Source: Diorhabda sublineata (Eukaryota > Arthropoda > Insecta > Coleoptera > Chrysomelidae). Taken from it: 64,000 nt of DNA. The DNA lies in contig NC_079480.1 of NCBI RefSeq assembly GCF_026230105.1, positions 18,022,488 through 18,086,487 on the forward strand, in the 5' to 3' direction. Below, in pieces: positions 45,010-55,579 of this stretch. The notes under the pieces are model-generated. The model worked only from the letters and a program-made list of their open reading frames with translations, ran no database searches and was not told the DNA's origin. The number at the start of each line of letters is the position of its first letter. Position 1 is the first letter of the stretch. Position numbers and translations under genes: made by a program.

Positions 45010-46860
45010 AGGTAAGACATTTCAAATGAAAGTATTGTATAACAAAATGATGATCAATTTTGCCCATGTTTATAAATTCACTAGAAACGGTCAATATTAA
45101 TGTCTGCCAAATAAATACTAAACAACATGACGTCTTCAAACTTGGAACATATGTTGTATAGACCATATACTTTCTAATACAGTGTTATATTTCAATCAAC
45201 TATTGCCATCTCTAGTTCAGGTCAGTTATTTCTGGGACCATCCTCGTAGTCTTTTAAATTTTTTTTGTGTTGGAGGACAAATGAGATTTCTTGTGTACTG
45301 GCTACTCTTCAAAATTTTCATATTTGTGATATGACTTCTTCAGAAAAAAGGGAATGATAATAAGAACAGAATGTTTATCATTGTGATGGTAATATTTTCA
45401 ACACCATTAGAAAGTGAAGATTTCAACAAACAAAAAGCTTAGCGACTTTTTAGAAAAAGCTGTTTTTCACATAAATTTTGAGGTAGTATGAAAAGTTTGA
45501 ACATAAAAGTAGTTTATCTTTTTATTAATTACAACTTTTCCAACAAACTTTTTTCCATATGACGATTTTAATGTAGATGTAGAACTGCTTAACGAAAACA
45601 GGAGTGCTTGCAAACCAACAGATCCAAGGAAAAAAAAATTAAAGTGGAGTCAGGCAAAAGCGTTTCAACGACAGAGTTTTCAGAGCAGCAACCATAGACA
45701 AGCAATAATACAGTGTGTCTCAAGAGAATGAAACTTCGGAGCGTGAGACATAAATGGAATTAGAAGTGATGAAACAGTGGAGGTACAGCCTATTCTGGAA
45801 AACATTGCCACTAAGGACTTTGTAGATTGTAGAATTTAAAGCAAACGAAATGATAGATCATTGAGCAAAATAACTTTTGAACTTGAATTGACAGAAGTCT
45901 ATGAACTTCCTTTGCGTTTCAAGCATGGGATTTTCTACTATTTTATATTTACAGCTTTTTCCGAGCAAAAATTGAAGAGTTGTCAGCTTAAAAGTGTCGA
46001 TTTTCAAATGCGCTGAGCTGTATTTGCAAGCTGCAACACAAGCTCTAATGAAATTTCTTATATAATTGAGGAAAATAATAGTGGGTTGGTAGATTTTCAA
46101 TTACGGACATAATATTATGTTTTATAACATTCCTGGACTATAAGTCTCTCCACAATCGCCATAAGAATAATACATTCCTGTTCGTTTAACTCAGTTGAAT
46201 TTTAAAAATACTTTGTTGCAATAAAAACCTTCCACTAATGAAAAAAATGAACACCTAATGTCATTTTAAAACAATTAGTGTTAGGAAAACTCACTATCAT
46301 ATTCGAAGTTTTAGTAATTATACTTTCAAACCACGGTTATTTTGGAACTAATTGTATAATTATACCGCACTGATAATTGTATCTGCAATTTGATATATTG
46401 TGAAAAACTAGCGATATATATTGAGTTTCACATTTTTGAGATACATGTCGATTTCCTTCTCTAACGCTTTCCTGCAACTACGCAATCTGAGAGCTTCGAC
46501 ATCATTGAGGCAAGCACCCTATTTAACTTTTCTTTGCAATCCTACCCGAAACTGAAAAATTTGTAAAGTTACTTTATAAACACATTGTAAATTGCTCACT
46601 CATACTAACCAATCTAGACGATCATTGAATAATTTTAATGCCATAGAGGCATATCTAACACAACTATCATTAATCTGTCTTTATTTGACTACACTGTTTT
46701 TGTATATCACACCAGTCTACTCAATAAAATAAAAATTGGAACTTCTAAAATTTCTTTACTGTGTGAAAAATAAGAACATCCAAATCAATAACTATACACA
46801 AAAATGGACAAAAGATGATTCAGTGGGAGATGTCAAACATCTATTTTTGATTCATTCTTA
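45010..46860. other. no recognised gene
   Basis: About 1.85 kb of AT-rich DNA between transposon fragments; no family, RNA or repeat recognised. Confidence 0.4.
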
Positions 46861-46869
46861 CATTTGAAG

Positions 46870-47560
46870 ATTTACAAGAAACTAAATGGTTTAAAATGGG
46901 CATTTACTTGTCCTCTTATATTCAGTAGAAGTTTCTTTTATCTGGCCTTCGTATCCTTCTCCGAATTCGATCTTGATGAAAACGTTACCCTTATTCATTT
47001 GAGTATGCTTCGATCTATAATCGGTTGTACATTCTAATAGGAGCAGTAACCGGTCAATCAGGAACTCGTTTCTTGTGGTGAGACAATTCGCTGAACTGAA
47101 GTTTCTAGTATGTTTATGGTTCTTGTGCTACTTTTTCCATTTATTCCTGTCCTGGGTATTACTTCACCATCTACGGATTCCATTTTGTTCAGATCATTTG
47201 TTACTTGACTTTCCCATTAGCTTTTTGGTCTTTCTTGAGGAATTATTATTTTTTAATCATTTTATATGGCCTAGACAGCGTATTTACTACACATTCATAA
47301 ATCTGGTTATAAAAGATTCCTCTAATTTCAGGGTTCATAAGGAATCTACTTTGTCTCTCTTCTAGTTATGTTTTTCTTTCGAAGGTTTCAAGTTTTTCTT
47401 AATTAGCTTTTCTTAAATTCATCGTTACTTCTCTAAAGGTTACTGTTGGCCGTATTATTGTTCTGTATACTCTTATTTTAGTACATCTACTGAGGCCAGA
47501 ATGTATGGTATAGGTTTGTCAGTGTATCGAAAATTGTTAACCGATTTGATTAAATATTTT
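46870..47560 (-). mobile_element. degenerate LINE 3' end
   Basis: On the - strand the blocks are RVYRTIIRPTVTF, LRKANEEKLETFERKT-like (with a stop), a GRPKS-like basic stretch, and QDRNKWKKVAQE-like sequence. These follow the order of the tail of many LINE ORF2 proteins. Several frames are required. Confidence 0.5.
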
Positions 47561-47596
47561 TCTATCGTTATGTTTTTAAATGTAGGGCCATTTTTT

Positions 47597-47806
47597 CTAT
47601 TTTTTTAGCCCTATATACTCAATCTTGCCTTCAATTAGTTCCGGTGTTGAAACAGTAACAGGGCGACCTGGGTGCTGGTCATTTTCAGTGCTCTCTCGGC
47701 CTTCACTAAAGCGCTTACACCATTCATAAACACGCACAAAAGATAGAGAATTGTCCCCATAGGCCTCTTGCAACAATTTATAGCACTCAGTCGATGCTTT
47801 TATCAA
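47597..47806 (-). pseudogene. mariner transposase N-terminal fragment
   Basis: ASTECYKLLQEAYGDNSLSF, then VYEWCKRFSEGRESTEND and HPGRPVTVSTPE. This is the paired helix-turn-helix and GRP hook of a mariner family. It is the same family as the remnant at 63.5-64 kb, which shares the ESTE-D and CPVTVST wording. Nothing of the catalytic domain follows. Confidence 0.7.
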
Positions 47807-48179
47807 TTTAATGAGAAATTACAGAAAGTACAATATAACGAAAGTACTTTATGTATTCATTCTGAATTTAAGTGGAAAAGCACATCATTTTGGAGTCACT
47901 AGAATTCTTCACCTGTATTTCATATAATTTCATTTATTTGATATAATAAACCCTTCACTTCATGACAAAAATAGAACAGATAGTGACTCAACTCTATCCA
48001 ACAGTTTAGGAAATGAAGCATCTTCTTTGTTTCGCTAATTTCAACAAAAGATCAAAACCTCATCTCGTTTGAGATTGAATACTCTTAAAATTGGGGGCTC
48101 GAATACGAGGGTCACATATTTTCGTGATAGACTTTTAATTTCAGCTTTTATTTTTTTATGTTCACAACTGGACATATTC

Positions 48180-48340
48180 TCAGCCTAAGTTGGCAATATG
48201 GCTCAATCTTTCAGCAAGATTGCATTGGACGAATAGTTCTTCGTATCTAGTTTCTTTATCGATCATCTGGTAAGCACGACAAAATCTAAACTCCTCAGAG
48301 AACAAAACGTTACTCGTATAGGCGTGATTAAAGCTCGTAG
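48180..48340 (-). pseudogene. possible Tc1-like transposase scrap
   Basis: SNVLFSEEFRFCRAYQMIDK, then QCNLAERLSHIANLG. It resembles the first catalytic aspartate region of Tc1-type proteins ('VLFSDESRFCL--DGR--V') with the aspartate changed to glutamate. Support is modest. Confidence 0.35.
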
Positions 48341-48599
48341 TGTTACTTCGCATGAGCAAGTCGAATAGCAGTGAGAATTGAGCTGGCATTTTGGATGATA
48401 ATATAGTTCCGTCCAGTTGTTAGCAAGCTTTCAATCTACTGTTACAGCTGAACTGAAAATGCCTATACACTGCCTGTTTTTCAGTCAGATTCTGGCCTTA
48501 GAGCAAAGCTTCTGGTTTGAATTATCTGCTGAATGGCTCTAAGTAGCACAAATTTCATTCTTACATACAGAGCTCAAAATAATGAACATTTTGCATGAT

Positions 48600-48845
48600 T
48601 TTGTGTAGTTTAATAGAAACAGAACTCGTTGTGATGAAGAGACTGTTTTTCTATGATTTTAGACATAGATTGATCCAACTGCAATGTGCCTCGACTTTTA
48701 GTGATGAAGCACCATCTCCCGCCACCGTATTTCTTTATTTTCCCGAATTTAATCGTGATCGCACTTCGTTACAGGACGAATTTCGTGCATGAAGGTCTTC
48801 CAAAATCAGCTGTTGTGCCAGAAAATATGAATGCTGTCCTTAAAT
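48600..48845 (+). pseudogene. mariner transposase N-terminal fragment
   Basis: MKRLFFYDFRHRLIQLQCA, DEAPSPATVFLYFPEFNRDR, TSLQDEFRA, then after a stop and shift GLPKSAVVPENMNAV. It is the same lineage as the remnant at 150-510. It ends about 50 bp before the 9-bp tandem array. Confidence 0.6.
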
Positions 48846-48891
48846 GAATATTGCACGTCACGTAACATATCATAAGATTTCATTCTATATT

Positions 48892-50592
48892 CAGTCTTGT
48901 CAGTCTTGTCAGTCTTGTCAGTCTTGTCAGTCTTGTCAGTCTTGTCAGTCTTGTCAGTCTTGTCAGTCTTGTCAGTCTTGTCAGTCTTGTCAGTCTTGTC
49001 AGTCTTGTCAGTCTTGTCAGTCTTGTCAGTCTTGTCAGTCTTGTCAGTCTTGTCAGTCTTGTCAGTCTTGTCAGTCTTGTCAGTCTTGTCAGTCTTGTCA
49101 GTCTTGTCAGTCTTGTCAGTCTTGTCAATCTTGTCAGTCTTGTCAGTCTTGTCAGTCTTGTCAGTCTTGTCAGTCTTGTCAGTCTTGTCAGTCTTGTCAG
49201 TCTTGTCAGTCTTGTCAGTCTTGTCAGTCTTGTCAGTCTTGTCAGTCTTGTCAGTCTTGTCAGTCTTGTCAGTCTTGTCAGTCTTGTCAGTCTTGTCAGT
49301 CTTGTCAGTCTTGTCAGTCTTGTCAGTCTTGTCAGTCTTGTCAGTCTTGTCAGTCTTGTCAGTCTTGTCAGTCTTGTCAGTCTTGTCAGTCTTGTCAGTC
49401 TTGTCAGTCTTGTCAGTCTTGTCAGTCTTGTCAGTCTTGTCAGTCTTGTCAGTCTTGTCAGTCTTGTCAGTCTTGTCAGTCTTGTCAGTCTTGTCAGTCT
49501 TGTCAGTCTTGTCAGTCTTGTCAGTCTTGTCAGTCTTGTCAGTCTTGTCAGTCTTGTCAGTCTTGTCAGTCTTGTCAGTCTTGTCAGTCTTGTCAGTCTT
49601 GTCAGTCTTGTCAGTCTTGTCAGTCTTGTCAGTCTTGTCAGTCTTGTCAGTCTTGTCAGTCTTGTCAGTCTTGTCAGTCTTGTCAGTCTTGTCAGTCTTG
49701 TCAGTCTTGTCAGTCTTGTCAGTCTTGTCAGTCTTGTCAGTCTTGTCAGTCTTGTCAGTCTTGTCAGTCTTGTCAGTCTTGTCAGTCTTGTCAGTCTTGT
49801 CAGTCTTGTCAGTCTTGTCAGTCTTGTCAGTCTTGTCAGTCTTGTCAGTCTTGTCAGTCTTGTCAGTCTTGTCAGTCTTGTCAGTCTTGTCAGTCTTGTC
49901 AGTCTTGTCAGTCTTGTCAGTCTTGTCAGTCTTGTCAGTCTTGTCAGTCTTGTCAGTCTTGTCAGTCTTGTCAGTCTTGTCAGTCTTGTCAGTCTTGTCA
50001 GTCTTGTCAGTCTTGTCAGTCTTGTCAGTCTTGTCAGTCTTGTCAGTCTTGTCAGTCTTGTCAGTCTTGTCAGTCTTGTCAGTCTTGTCAGTCTTGTCAG
50101 TCTTGTCAGTCTTGTCAGTCTTGTCAGTCTTGTCAGTCTTGTCAGTCTTGTCAGTCTTGTCAGTCTTGTCAGTCTTGTCAGTCTTGTCAGTCTTGTCAGT
50201 CTTGTCAGTCTTGTCAGTCTTGTCAGTCTTGTCAGTCTTGTCAGTCTTGTCAGTCTTGTCAGTCTTGTCAGTCTTGTCAGTCTTGTCAGTCTTGTCAGTC
50301 TTGTCAGTCTTGTCAGTCTTGTCAGTCTTGTCAGTCTTGTCAGTCTTGTCAGTCTTGTCAGTCTTGTCAGTCTTGTCAGTCTTGCCAGTCTTGTCAGTCT
50401 TGTCAGTCTTGTCAGTCTTGTCAGTCTTGTCAGTCTTGCCAGTCTTGCCAGTCTTGCCAGTCTTGTCAGTCTTGTCAGTCTTGTCAGTCTTGTCAGTCTT
50501 GTCAGTCTTGCCAGTCTTGCCAGTCTTGTCAGTCTTGTCAGTCTTGTCAGTCTTGTCAGTCTTGTCAGTCTTGTCAGTTTTGTCAGTCTTGT
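48892..50592. repeat. (CAGTCTTGT)n tandem array, 189 units
   Basis: A 9-bp unit is repeated 189 times over 1701 bp with no length change at all. I find only eight single-base variants: one at 49128 (G to A), six T-to-C changes at 50385, 50439, 50448, 50457, 50511 and 50520, and a C-to-T at 50579. So seven of eight lie in the last 210 bp. Because the unit is three codons long, all six frames are open, giving poly-SCQ and poly-SVL on + and poly-LTR on -. These frames are artefacts. The array lies between a mariner scrap and, 56 bp on, the first exon of nrf copy 2. Confidence 0.98.
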
Positions 50593-50648
50593 ATAATACA
50601 TTAATCCATAATATGTAGATCTATAAAGATTGTTAATCAGTTTTACAG

Positions 50649-50848
50649 TGTGTTAGCCATTCCTGGTATGTTGATGTAGATATGCAATTATACATTTTAT
50701 CAACATTCATATTTTGGTTACTCCAATTCGATACTAGACTTGGTATTGGTGCATTAACCCTTGCTACTTTTGGTTCTATCACTTCAGGTTTCTATATAGG
50801 ATATAAAGAAAATATGTATGCAGTACCAGATCAGGATAAAATTAACAC
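50649..50848 (+). pseudogene. nrf-6-like copy 2, first remaining exon
   Basis: CVSHSWYVDVDMQLYILSTF, then IFWLLQFDTRLGIGALTLAT and GYKENMYAVPDQDKIN; equivalent to 20265-20461 of copy 1, one codon longer. TTTTACAG precedes it; the probable donor AACAC|gtcata is non-canonical after position 2 and weaker than copy 1's. No homologue of the earlier exons (910-14389) was found before it, so the copy is 5'-truncated. Confidence 0.8.
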
Positions 50849-50882
50849 GTCATAACACAAGTATCAATTTATTTGCTTTCAG

Positions 50883-51004
50883 GTTTTTTCATTCATATTT
50901 CAATGATTACTATATGCAAACTGAGACCAGGGCTGTAACTTGGCTAATAGGAGGTTGGTTATTTTTTAGCTCAGAATGCATACACCAATGTGAAATTGCC
51001 AAAG
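50883..51004 (+). pseudogene. nrf-6-like copy 2, exon with 5-nt deletion
   Basis: FFHSYFNDYYMQTETRAVTW matches 20520-20646. Then five bases are missing relative to copy 1 near 50950 (122 bp against 127), shifting the frame. Aligned past the gap, copy 1's frame would read GYFLAQNAYTNVKLPK, so the lesion is clean and the downstream sequence was coding until recently. AAAG|gtaagt donor. The intron before it is only 34 bp. Confidence 0.8.
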
Positions 51005-51009
51005 GTAAG

Positions 51010-52290
51010 TATTGCGGCATGTAATATTGCATTTGATATATTGATACCACATCACCTAGAATTTTCGGAATCCTAGATGATTTTAATACCAGAATTCGTC
51101 ATCTTCTCTTCCACAAGCTCCCAGGTGTATTATTTTTGAGGTCCGTATTCTCTCACACTTCAAGTAAGGCCGCACTACAGGATGCTAGATGGTCGCATGT
51201 AGGCTGGATGGTGGAAGGTCATAATTTGAGGCGGCAACTTAACGGAGAATTCGTGAGGGTATATTAAAAATTACAACAACACCCTGACCAATTCCATTTC
51301 ATTTTAGGATTAGAATTGAGGTATTTCATTTCTTTAAAACACTGAACTGAGCTCACGCTCTCCTCTTTTTCCGCTAAGCTACTAGAATATAATATCAAAC
51401 ACGACTGATATGGGTGGTAAGCCACCAGTTCCTTAAGAGAGTTTCAGGGGGTTAGATGGTTAGGTGGTTACTGCGTCTACTGTTGTACTTTCAATTACGT
51501 TTATGAATAGCTTTATGGTCGCCAGGCAATATCTACCAGCCCACCAATCTTGTACACATGTAGTGCGTCCTCTGGTTTCGAGAGAATGTGGATAGAGTCT
51601 ACGTTGCATTCTCTGCTAAATCTAACGTCTTCATATGTTTCTTTAGGCCATACAAAATTTTTGGTAGGTTAGTATTTGTAGATTTTTCTTCCCTAGATTG
51701 ACACATTCAACACTTTTTTCATGGATTTAGTTTTCCAGAAGTCTCTTTGCCTATCTTAACCCCAGTAAACTTTTCTAATAACTGGTTCCACCCTTATCTA
51801 CTTTCTTTCTAGTGTTTTCTCTATTATTCTGTAGATGATACACAAAAGGTTTAAAATCCTATCGTATTAATACGTTTTTATAGCTATCTCTTTTTCCTCC
51901 ACTTCAGTGTTTCCTGGAGGTAAGTGTCATGGTGTTCAGACTAGTTTCAGTGCCAATAACTACTGCTCTATATTGGGTAATTTATCTTATAATCAGAGTT
52001 TCTAGCTAATGTCATTGTCATTGTCAGTGACAGATATTTCAAGAATCAATTTGCGTTCAGTACTTAATGCCTCTTAATTCAGAAAGCTGCCATTATTGCC
52101 AAATTAGAAAATAGCTGGACAGAAAAGGTTGATAATTATGGTGTAATGGAATTTTTTATAATATTGGTAAACATAACATCAAATATCAAGTAAATTTACA
52201 AAGTCAAAAAAATTGTAGAAATCTGAGCCAAAACTTAGATGATACTTCAATGAACCGAAGTGTATATCCGCAGTATGATCTTTTGGTTTG
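51010..52290. other. intron of nrf copy 2, nothing recognised
   Basis: No gene family recognised. The stretch is moderately GC-richer at 51100-51600. Confidence 0.4.
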
Positions 52291-52299
52291 ATTGGTTGG

Positions 52300-53060
52300 T
52301 TGTCTTCAGATTTATAAAACAATTATTTCAAATAAAAAGTTTCTTCCTTATTTTTCCTTCAAAACTATAGAGCATGAATGAATTTCGCCAGTTACATCCA
52401 TCAATTTCTCAATTTCCTCCACTACATTTTGAGTCCGTGACTTCTCTAAGTGTTCTAGTCCTCATTTCTTCATTCATTTCATTCTAATCGTTATCTTTCT
52501 CAGGAGATTATCTATTTTTGTACTTTCTTCTTCATTTTATCATTTAATTATTATATTGTCAAATAATAAGTCGTTTGTGTTTCTTCCACTTCTAAAGCCA
52601 CATTTTGTGACCGTGAGTCTTCTTGAGTGTTGTGGTCTAAATGTCTCAATATTTTCTCCTTTATAATAGGAATTGTTTTTGTTGCTGATTATTTTTCCAT
52701 ATTTTGACAGAAAAAATTCTAGGTTTCAATCTAGATGTATTTTTTCGTAGAGTACCTCTATTTTGATTCTGCTCCCTCTCCTCGAGATCTTCAATAATAC
52801 CTTGTCCTAGCCACTTCTTTTTATAATCTATCATTCGATTGTCTTATTGTCAAATATCAAGTAGTTTGAGTTTCTTTCACTTCTAAAGATAGATTTTGCT
52901 TCCTTGAGTTCTCTATAGAGATCCAGTCTTAATTTCTGATTCTTTTCTCTATTATGCACGTCATTATTTGATGAGTACGCTTGTTTCTTTCATATTTAGG
53001 CAGAATTATTCCTAGATTCCAATCTTGATGCATTGTCTCGTAGAGTGAATATGTTTTGAT
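52300..53060 (-). mobile_element. LINE RT fragments, duplicated
   Basis: The - strand carries KCGFRSGRNTNDLLFDNIII at about 52560-52620, an RT fingers block ('QCGFR-GRST-D-IF---'). A second, more decayed homologous stretch occurs at about 52840-53045 (TLRDNASRLESRNN against TLRKNTSRLKPRIF). The two stretches share parallel nucleotide wording (for example 'caaata-caagt-gtttgagtttctt'), so one was copied from the other. Confidence 0.5.
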
Positions 53061-53064
53061 TTTG

Positions 53065-53092
<28 letters not shown>
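53065..53092. repeat. (CT)n microsatellite
   Basis: 28 bp of CT. Confidence 0.95.
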
Positions 53093-53096
<4 letters not shown>

Positions 53097-53351
53097 GATA
53101 TTCAGTAATGCTTATTCATATCGTATCTCTTTATTCAGTTACTTTTATATTTGTTCTTCAGTTTTGACAAGCTTTTGTTTCAACAATTTTATGACAATAA
53201 AGTATTTCTCTATCTTTGTTAGGATATTCTCACTCATCCATATTCCAAACATGAGTTACGCCTAGATATCAGTGGCAGTTTAATCTTCAACAATAGGAAT
53301 GATAAGTCGCCAAGAATCGTATAATATTCAAACTTGTTTTATTTATTTCAG

Positions 53352-53538
53352 AAATATACAATTTTTCTATGGGTGACAACAATAATAATAGTTACCATGT
53401 GTGTATTCGGTGGTCATGATCTATACAGATGTAAGAATACCAACAAAGTTCTGAATGCACTATACATTGCTCTGAATAGACCTTTATTTGCCATGGGAAT
53501 CATTTGGATGATATGGGCTTGCGCAACAAATCATGCTG
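53352..53538 (+). pseudogene. nrf-6-like copy 2, exon
   Basis: Equivalent to 31708-31894 with the same 187-bp length and intact frame: KYTIFLWVTTIIIVTMCVFG, NALYIALNRPLFAMGIIWMI, WACATNHAG. Both splice sites are kept. The upstream intron end (gttttatttatttcag) is also shared with copy 1. Confidence 0.85.
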
Positions 53539-53544
53539 GTAATA

Positions 53545-55420
53545 AAAATATTTGAGAACTGATTGATTCAGTGAATAAATTCGGGATGACTTTCTAATTC
53601 AAATTCCACCAATAAATTCATTAACCGTAATTAATATAATCGAAATTGTCAGAAAATACAATACATTAAGTCATTATTTTTTGAAAATTGGTCTTTTCTT
53701 TATCTAATAAAATATGTTCGACTATTCACACTTATGACTTTATTCTGAATTATGGAATCCATATTACAATGTTAAAAGCACGTGGTTATCAATTTAATAT
53801 TTTTTTTTTATATATTCACACCGAGCACCGTCTTGCTCACTATCTTATTTGAGAATCCTCTTGCTGTATCTACATTTTTCCCAGTAGAGGACGCAAGACA
53901 ATTAAGCTCACGCTCTCTATTAATTCGGAGCTTGAATATAGAACAAACTAAGCATGAAAAAGGCACAAATATGGCGATTTCGAGTCGAAACACTGAGTCT
54001 AGCTGTGTAACTACTAGTAGGGAGCCTGTTACATTTGCGTGGAGTAATTTCCGTATAATTAGTCGTTTATTTATGTGTTTCCCACAGATCAACAATTTCC
54101 GTTAGACACTCAACTTGAGTTCCCGTTTCTGCGCCATCTCTTGGTTCATTAGTTGCACTAAAGGTGCACGGTGCACGGAAACAACAGTTTCCTTTGTGCT
54201 TTTTTCAGCATATTTCGAATGGTATCTCTTCATTTTCTTACGTCCGATACAATTAAATGAAGCTCTATCCCCCTTAGATATTTTTAAAAAAATTAACTAT
54301 CGAAAGATGGTCTGATATTTAAGATATTTTTAGGGAGGATAGGGCTTTAGAAATGAAACAAAAAAAATGTGACAAATAGAGTTTTTATTATATTAAAAAA
54401 TATCAAATACACATATAGATAAATATCAACCTATCAATATTGTCTACATTATTCAATAAAACTATATTTATTATAATATTTGATTGTTGTGATTGATGTT
54501 CAAACAGAAGAAATTTATAATTTCTACATCTTATTTATTCTGAATCTATTCTTAAACTACATCTGTAAGAATTACTGGAAAGTATTTTCATCTTTCTGGT
54601 TGCTATTTGGTTAGCAACGAATGTCGTTATTTCTAAAGGGCTAAAAGGATGGTGTCCCTCATACTTTCGTAACCCCAAAGGTTAAAGTCAGTGGTTAACT
54701 TTCACATGTTGATGGTCCTAATAGAAGGTCTGGTATTCCATTGAGAGCTTTTTCTGTAACATAAAAAAGGAAAATGGGGATTTAAACTTTCAACGCAGAG
54801 TGGTTAATGACGTCTTGCCCAAAGGAGCACTTCCAGATATGTCTACAAATAGTATCAAAGATAGTTCATCTATTGTGGATTTATCCGGGGGTGGATGTTT
54901 AGATGGACGGGCTTTCTAACGCACGTCTGTGTACCATCGCATGCTTATGAATCATATAACCTTTGTAGTTGTGCTGATAAGTTCTTTTTCTACAGAACGT
55001 ATCTAGTTTCTAATTCCTTCTGTTGTACTTAAGCTCACTAGGCAGCTTAATTTAGATTGCTGATGTTTTTCACCACGTCCAAATCCTCGTCAATGGTTGT
55101 AGGATATTTCAGTTATTTTGCCTGACGTTCTCGCACAATCTCATCCAGCTAGCGTTATTTTTAACAAAGAATTTGTTTTTTGTTTCATTTAATTGATATA
55201 AAGCTTAGATTTTTCATATTTATATGAATCTACAGAGTTTATGGCACCCATTAATATATTTTCGTCTACTGTAACCCAGTAGGAATATAGGATTCTAAGT
55301 CACGTGGGAATAGTTGAACATGTTTGAAATATCCTGCAGACTCAATTGCAAATTTGATTATTTTCATGAGAACTAGAACATTTGATTTTGGAATGTGTAT
55401 TGTGTGTTATTTATTTTTTT
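53545..55420. other. intron of nrf copy 2, unresolved repeat-like region
   Basis: The first 100 bp are recognisably related to the intron after 31894. The stretch 53870-54320 has two overlapping open frames on opposite strands (LLHANVTGSLLVVTQLDSVF on -), which looks like a repeat with former coding capacity, but I cannot name it. The rest shows nothing. Confidence 0.35.
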
Positions 55421-55428
55421 ATTTTCAG

Positions 55429-55571
55429 GTGTAATCAATTCATTTCTATCTCATCCTGTCTTCCAATTTTTAAATAAGTTCACATATAGCTTTTATCTTA
55501 TACATATGGGTTACTCATACATTGCTTTCGATTCGATAAAAACTGCAATGTATTTCAGTCTGTATAATATG
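55429..55571 (+). pseudogene. nrf-6-like copy 2, exon
   Basis: Equivalent to 34165-34305 but with the frame intact (143 bp): GVINSFLSHPVFQFLNKFTY, SFYLIHMGYSYIAFDSIKTA, MYFSLYNM. TTTTCAG and ATG|gtgagt flank it. It serves as the reference that shows the lesion in copy 1. Confidence 0.85.
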
Positions 55572-55579
55572 GTGAGTTG

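Noticed and set aside
48892..50592. CRISPR-like array
   Set aside because: The repeats are contiguous with no spacers, and the genome is eukaryotic.
48844..50618. Three overlapping open frames of more than 570 codons (poly-SCQ, poly-SVL, poly-LTR)
   Set aside because: They follow from a 9-bp repeat without indels; no codon signal, start context or domain. Annotated as a satellite only.
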